A stretch of DNA of 64,000 nt from Chondrosia reniformis (lineage: Eukaryota; Porifera; Demospongiae; Chondrillida; Chondrillidae), in contig OX359201.1 in assembly GCA_947172415.1 (NCBI GenBank), positions 3,038,001 to 3,102,000 on the forward strand, written 5' to 3'. Numbering within the stretch: position 1 is the first letter of the stretch; every line of letters begins with the position of its first letter. This document shows, piece after piece, positions 57,596 to 64,000 of this stretch. Both the position numbers and the translations under genes were made by a program. Below the pieces are notes generated by a model. That model did no database searches. It was given only the letters and a program-made list of their open reading frames with translations, and had not been told where the DNA came from.

Positions 57596-58138
57596 AAAAT
57601 CTAATATACCATTTTCCTACATGCTATATGCCTATTCTGTAAAAAGAGCCTATAGGGAAACTAAACCTAAAGAGAGCTTTAGATGAAGATACAGGAGTTT
57701 TTTCTTCCTTCTTTTCCCTTCTTTCATCTTCTTCTCCACTGGGTCAGACAGCCGTTTCTGGGAATTTCACCCTTCATCAGTAATCCTGGGAGTCTTTGTC
57801 TTGTTCTTTATCTTGATCTTCTGTGAATCCTTGGCTCTCTATGCTAAATCTAGGGGCCTTATATACACTATTTTTGCACCAAAAGTTAAATAAGGTGTTA
57901 ACTAAGACACATGATGAAATTTAATTTTATGAAAGGAATGTAGGTCCAATTAATTTTATGAATTAATTATAAATCTATTAGTAATCTTGCTTATAGGTAA
58001 AACAGACTCAGCATAACTATAGACACAAGTAGGACATATTACATAAGTCTACCTTTCTAGTAGTAACATTTCTTTGGAGGTGGGGTAACACAATATGGGG
58101 TAACACAAGACAGTCCTTAAGCATACTAGCTACTACTA
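57596..58138 (-). mobile_element. ~540-bp element with TATA box and hammerhead-like core
   Basis: Interrupts a satellite stretch that is continuous at 43.99-44.05 kb. On the minus strand, GTATATAAGG (57866-57857) precedes CTGATGA...GAAAC (57780-57754) by about 77 bp, followed by a purine-rich stretch. Its relation to a Penelope-like or retrozyme-type terminal region is an inference. No protein frame. Confidence 0.45.
57754..57780 (-). ncRNA. Hammerhead-like ribozyme core (candidate)
   Basis: On the minus strand: CTGATGA, extra A, stem GGG/CCC with loop TGAAATT, one A, then GAAAC. Third site in the window with the same layout and extra A. Stems I and III are not evident. Confidence 0.28.
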
Positions 58139-61100
58139 CTAGTTGTATGTACTAGTTATATGTACTAGTTATATGTATTACTTGTTTTTACTTGTTATAC
58201 ATACTAGTAGAATGTACTAGTTGTGTGTAATAGTTGTATGTACTAGTTGTATATACTAGTTGTTAGTACTAGCTATATTTTCTAGTTGTATAAACTAGTT
58301 GTATGTACTAGTACTAGTTGTATGTACTAGTACTAGTTATATTTACTAGTGGTAAGTACAAATTATATGTGCCAATATAGGCTGTATGCACTAGTTATAT
58401 ATATGTGTATATATGGACTAGTTGTATGTACTAGAACTAGTAGGTTTTACTACTAGTTAATCCAGTTACTAAGTAGGCACTAGTTATATGTAATACTAGT
58501 TGGAGTTCTAGTTTAATGTCCTAGTTGTATGTACTATTTATATGTGTATGTTCAAGTCATGGGTAATAGTTTTAGGTACAAGTTGTATGAAGTAGTTGTT
58601 CGCACTAGTTGTATGTGCTAGTTGCGTGTACTAGTTGTATGTACTAGTTATATGTATTACTTGTTTGTACTTGTTATACGTACTAGTAGAATGTACTAGT
58701 AGTGTGTACTAGCTGTATGTACTAGTTTTATGTTATCGTTGTATGTACTAGTCGTATGTACTAGTGGTATGTACTAGATGCATGTACTATTTATATGTAC
58801 TAGTTACATGTATTACTGGTAATTTTTACTAACTGTAGGCACTAGTTGTATGTACTAGATGTCTGCACTAGTTGTATTAACTAGTGGTGTGTACTTGTAC
58901 TGGTAATATTTACTAACTGTAGGCACTAGTTGTATGTACTAGTTGTATGTACTAGGACTAGTTATATTTACTAGTTGTGGGTTATAGTTGGATGTACTAG
59001 TTGAATGCAATAGTTGTATGTACTAATTATATGTACTAGTTGAATGTACTAGTTGTATGAACTAGTTATGCACAAGTTGTGTGTACAAGTTGCATGTAAT
59101 AACTGTATGTATTAGTTGTATATATTAGTTGTGTGTACTAGTTGGGTGTACTAGTGGTATGTAATAACTGTATGTATTAGCTATGTACTAGATGCATGCA
59201 CTAGTTCTAATAACTAGTTGCATTTACTAGTACTGGTAATATTTACTAGTTGTAGGTTCTAGTTTTATGCCCTAGTTGTATGTACAAGTGCAAGCTATAT
59301 TTACTAATTATAGGTATTAGTTTTATGTAGTAGCTGTATGTTCTAATTGTTTGAACTAGTTCTATGTACTAATTGTAGGTACTAGGTATTTACTAGTTAT
59401 ATGAACTAGTTTTAATTACTAGTTCTGTGTACTATTTGTATGTACTAATTGTATGTACTAGGTGTATGTACTATTTATAGGCACCAGTTATAGGTGTATG
59501 TACTAGTTATATGTACTAGTTGGGTACTATTATAGGTACTAGTTGTAAGTTCTAGTACTAGTAAAATTAGGTACTAATTAGGTACTTGTTGTAAGTACTA
59601 ATTGCATATACTAGTTGTATGTACTAGTTGTATACCAGTTGTATGTACTAGTTGTATGTGCTAGTTGAATCAACTAGTAATATGTTCTAGTACAAGTAAT
59701 ATTTATATCGTTATATTTACTAGTTGTATGTACTAGTACAAGTTATATATATTAGTTATATTTACCAGTTATATTTACTAGTTGTTTGTACTGGTTGTAT
59801 GTACTAGTTGTATGTACTAGTGGTAGCACTAATTCTATGGACTAGTTGTATGTACTAGATGTATGTACTAATTGTGTGAAATAATTATACGTCATAGTAG
59901 GAGTTCTAGTTTAATGTACTAGTTGTATGGACTATTTATATGTACTAGTTATTTGTGTATGTACTAGTTATACGTAGCAGTTGTTTGTACTAGGTATATG
60001 AACTAGTTGTATGTACTATTTGTATATAATTTTAAATGTACTTCTTGTCGGTTCTAGTACTACTTATACTAGGTACTACGTAGGTGCTAGTTGTATCTAC
60101 CAGCACTAGTTATATTTACTAATTGTATGTACTAGTTGTATGCAGTAGTTGTATGTCCTAATTGTATGAACTAGTTGTATGTACCACATGCATGGACTAG
60201 TTATATACTAGGTGTATGTACTTGTTGTATATACTAGTTGTATTTACTATTTGTATGTCCTAATTGAATGTACTACTTGTATGTTCTAGTTGTATGTACT
60301 ATTTGTATGTACTAGTTGTAAGTACTAGGTGTATGTACTAGTTATGTGTACTAGTTGTAGGTTCCTAGTACTAGTAATACCAGATATTAAGTAGATATTA
60401 GTTGAATGTACAAGTACTAGTTATATTAAATATTTGTAGGTACTACTTATATGTACTAGTCGAATGTAATAGTTGCATGTACTAATTGTATATAATAGTT
60501 GTATGTAGCAGTTGTATGTACTAGTTATGTACTAGTTGTATGTAATAGTTGTATGTACTAGTAGGATTACCTAGTGGAATGTACAAGTAAAGGTAATATA
60601 TACTAACTGTAGGCACTAGTAGTATGTACTAGTTGTATGTACTAGCACTGGTTATATTTACTAGTTGTACGTACAAGTTGTCTGTACTAGTTGAATGTTA
60701 TAGTTGTATGAACTAGTTGTGTGTAGTAGTACAAGTTATATTTACTACTTGTAGGTTTAGTTGTATGTCCTAGTGTATGTAGTAGTTGTATGTTGTAATT
60801 GTATGAACTAGTTTAATGTACTAGTTGTATGTACTACTTATATACTAATGTATGTACTAGTTGTATGTACTAGTTATATACTAATGTATGTACTACGTAG
60901 TTGTATGTACTAGTTGTACGTACTAGCACTTGTTATATTTACTATCTGTAGGTATTAGTTGTATGTACTAGTTGTATGTAATAGTTGTATGTTCTAATTG
61001 TATGAACTAATTTTATGTACTAGTTGTATGTACTGGTTATATACTAGTTGTATGTATTAGTTGTATAAACTAGTGGTATGTAGTAGTTGTGTGTACTAGT

Positions 61101-61356
61101 TGTGTGTATTAACTGTAGGTATTATTTATGTGCTAATTGCATGTGCTAGTTCTAATATGTACTAGTACTAGTAATATTTACTAGTTGTAGGTACTAGTGT
61201 TATGAACTACTTGTATGTACTAGTACTAGTACTAGATATATTCAGTAGTTGTAATAGTTGGAGGTCTAGTTTGATATACTTGTTATATGTACTATTTATA
61301 TGTACCAGTTATTTGTGAATGTTCTAGTCACAGGTTCTAATTGTAAGTACAAATTG
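58139..61356 (+). repeat. 13-bp satellite, block 10
   Basis: Plus orientation. Parallels 44.05-48.01 kb unit by unit. Near 58440 it repeats once more the segment found at 43.8 and 57.4 kb. Confidence 0.92.
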
Positions 61357-61760
61357 TATGAAATAGCGTACCTTAGACCGTTCCTAGGATAAAAATGGCC
61401 GCAGAACTCAATTAAATGGTCCCCTAAGCTATACAACCTATCTCCGAGTTTAAAATGGCTGCTGATTTCGAAAATATGGGCTATGAAGCCATACCGAAAA
61501 CCGTTTCTAGGTTAAAAATGGCCGCCAAATCTGATTAAAGGGTCCCCGAAACTCTAAGACCTATCTCTGAGTTAAAATTGTATACAAATTTCGAAAATAT
61601 GGGCTATGAAAACGTACCAAAGACCGTTCTTAGGATAAAAATGGCCGCCGAACTCGATAAAAGTGTCCCCGAAGCCCTACGACTTATCTCCGAGTTAAAA
61701 TGGCTGCCGATTTCAAAGATATTGGCTATGAATCTGTAACGAAGACTGTTCCTAGGATAA
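61357..61760 (+). repeat. ~122-bp tandem repeat with AAAATGGC motifs, copy 2
   Basis: Counterpart of 48897-49283, with marker spacing of 122-124 bp (61376, 61498, 61622, 61744). The same AAAATGGCCGC / AAAATGGCTGC alternation is kept. Confidence 0.85.
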
Positions 61761-61822
61761 CAAGTAGTTCGAGTTTAAAAACTCGTGGGGCTCTTGCCCC
61801 CTGAATTTACTAAAACTACTTG
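61761..61822 (+). repeat. Three-hairpin palindrome, whole copy
   Basis: 62 bp. Outer arms CAAGTAGTT / AACTACTTG; inner hairpins CGAGTTTAAAAACTCG (perfect) and GGGGCTCTTGCCCC (perfect). Confidence 0.8.
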
Positions 61823-62165
61823 GCCGCATCATTGGCCTTTGACATATTACTCTTAATCCTAACGATTGAGGACGCTTAAGTGTCCTAAAAATTATATATA
61901 GCGACAGAAAACCTTCCTTAACTAAAGCTTCCTGAACGCCACCATTTGCAAAAACGATGTATTGACGTTTAAATTAAGTGTTACAATAGTTGTGTATGAA
62001 CTCGTATTATACATCTATCGACGTATAAAATGTGTTATAATAGTTGCGTATGAACTCGTATTGTATAAATATTTATATACATATATATATCCATAACATT
62101 AAGCCATACATAAATCGCATTATGAAAACAATAGAAGGGGCTGCCGAACTCTATTAAAGGGTCCC
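61823..62165 (+). other. Unique spacer, counterpart of 49327-49629
   Basis: AT-rich, no gene. It contains a repeated GTATGAACTCGTATTATA segment (62006 and 62048 areas) that occurs once in the other copy. Confidence 0.6.
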
Positions 62166-64000
62166 CTGTTTGTATTATATATATGTACTAGTTATATTTT
62201 TATGTATTAGTTATATGTAGTAGGTATGTGTACTAGTTATATGTACTAGTTATATGTACTAGTTGTATGTATATACTAGTTGTATGTTCTAGTTGTATGT
62301 ACTAGTTGAATGTACTAGTTGTAGGTTCTTGTAGTAGTTGTACTTGGTACTAGGAAGATACTTGTTGTATGTACTAGTTGTATGTACTAGTTTTATGAAC
62401 TAGGTGTATGTACCAGTTGCACGTACTATTTATAATAATTGGATATATGTGTATGTTCTAGTTATATGTAGTAGTTGAATGTACTAGTTATATGTCCTAC
62501 TTCCTTTAACTTGTATGTAGTAGCTATGTACTACTTGTATATACAAGTTGTACGTTCTAGTATTATCTACTCGTTCTATGAGCTACTTGTATATACTAGT
62601 TTCTAGTTGTATGTACTAGTTGTATGTACTAGGTGCATGTGCTATGTGTATGTACTATTTATAAGAACCAGTTATATGTGTATGTACTAGTTATATGCTT
62701 GTGTACTAGTTATCTCTACTAGTTGTATGCACTAGCTGTATGCACTAGTTGTATGAACTATTTATAATTTCTAGGTATATGTGTATGTACTAGTCATATG
62801 TAGTAGGTGGATGTACTAGTTTTATGTCCTAGTTGTTTGTACTAGTAGTATGTACTAGTTGTATGTACTAGTGGTGTGTGGTATTTTGATATACTAGTTG
62901 CATGAACTAGTTTTATGTACTAGTACTAGTTATATTTACTAGTTGTAGGTACTTGTTATGAACGAGTTGGACGCACTAGTTATGAACGAGTTGGACGCAC
63001 TAGTTTTACGTATGAACTAGTTGTATGTAGTAGCTATATACAAGTTGTGTATACAAGTTGTACATTCTAGTATTATGTTCTCGTTCTATGAACTAGTTGT
63101 ATGTACTAGTTTATAGTTGTATGTACTAGTTGTATATATATATGTATTATGTGTATGTACTATTTATAAATACCAGTTATTTGTGTTTGGACTAGTTATA
63201 TCTGCTAGTTGTATGCACTTGCTGTAAGTACTAGTTGTATGTACTATATATAATTACAAGGTATATGTGTATTTACTGGGTATATGTAGTAGGTATATGT
63301 AATAGTTATTTGACCTAGTTTGTTTGGTCTAGTTGTTTGGTCTAGTTTTATGTACTAGTTGAATGTACTAGTTGCAAGTACTCATTGCATGTTCTAGTTG
63401 TGTGTATTATTTGGTATGTACTAGTTGTATGTACTAGTATCATGTACTAGTTGTATGAACGAGTTTTATGTACTAGTCCTAGTTATATTTACTAGTTGTA
63501 GATACTAGTTGTATGTAGAAGTTGTATGTAGTAGTTGTTTTTTCGAATTGTTTGTACTAGTGGAATGTACTAATTGTATGTAATTGTTATGTACTAGTAA
63601 TGTGTATAAGCACTATTTATATGTAGTAGCTATATATACTAGTTATATGTACAAGTTGTATGTACTAGTTATATGTACTAGATGCATGTATTATTTATAT
63701 GTACTAGATGTATTTATTAGTTGTATGTGGTAGTTGTATGTACTAGTTGGATGTTCCATTTGGAGATTCTAATACTAGTTATATTAGATACTAGGTAGAT
63801 ACTAGTTCTATGTACTAGACACTAGTTGTATGTACTAGTTATATGGACTAGTGTGTAATTGTTGTATGTTCTACTTATATGTACTCGTTATATTTGTATG
63901 TATTAGATATTTGTGCTAGTTGTATGTACTAGTAATTTGCACTAGTTGTACGTACTATTTATATGTACTATTTATATGTGTATGTACCAGGTATATGTAC
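62166..64000 (+). repeat. 13-bp satellite, block 11
   Basis: Plus orientation to the end of the window; parallels 49.63-51.6 kb. A 28-bp segment with GAACGAGTTGGACGCACTAG is doubled near 62968. Confidence 0.92.

Larger units (their letters stand above)
57389..64000 (+). repeat. Segmental duplication, second copy (runs off the window)
   Basis: Diverged counterpart of 43808-53826. It lacks the 764-bp insertion at 48011-48774 and has a private insertion at 57596-58138. Confidence 0.75.

Overview
The window looks like a repeat-rich piece of an animal genome, most likely a marine invertebrate (a sponge or cnidarian would fit, but nothing here fixes the phylum). The evidence is eukaryotic: GT-AG introns of 70 to 230 bp, a Helitron, three LINEs of different clades, a DDE transposon, piggyBac-type and Tigger/pogo-type relics, and a very long AT-rich satellite. 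No rRNA or tRNA gene, CRISPR array or bacterial operon was seen. No retrovirus-like or Polinton-like element was recognised.

Layout. 1-2731: non-coding, with a 45-bp minisatellite between two 89-bp direct repeats and a long palindrome. 2732-6233: an almost identical tandem duplication of a 1,733-bp unit. Each unit holds a Tigger/pogo relic and short putative exons, and the junction between the copies carries 37 bp copied from the Helitron gene downstream. 6493-6722: 21-bp minisatellite. 6956-13859: a large Helitron gene (2A peptide, 23-residue STPR-like repeats, zinc finger, HUH Rep, PIF1 helicase, OTU protease), nearly whole but shifted in frame once at a nine-A run. 14736-15128: a three-hairpin palindrome and a TATA / hammerhead-like element.

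15130-64000 is dominated by a 13-bp satellite (consensus ACTAGTTGTATGT, about 28 kb in total). Later insertions lie in it: an RLE-type LINE (17995-22121) and its internally deleted sister (30099-31412), a piggyBac-type MITE (22354-22839), a 5'-truncated LINE with clear target site duplications (25807-27014), a three-exon DDE transposase gene (32702-34225, minus), a block of foldback elements (36966-40690), two copies of a 490-bp element ending in a hairpin, and a nearly full-length CR1/L2 LINE with its own 2A peptide (53827-57120, minus). The satellite runs in reverse from 34227 to 41210. The 43.8-53.8 kb block is repeated in diverged form at 57.4-64 kb, and comparing the two shows both filled and empty insertion sites.

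The genes here are those of mobile elements; apart from a tentative short-exon gene at 3768-6361, no host gene could be supported. The most notable observations are the Helitron-derived filler at the duplication junction, the STPR-bearing Helitron, a dispersed ~62-bp element that can fold as a three-way junction, three hammerhead-like cores (two with a TATA box upstream), and the satellite serving as the landing site of an endonuclease-specific LINE.
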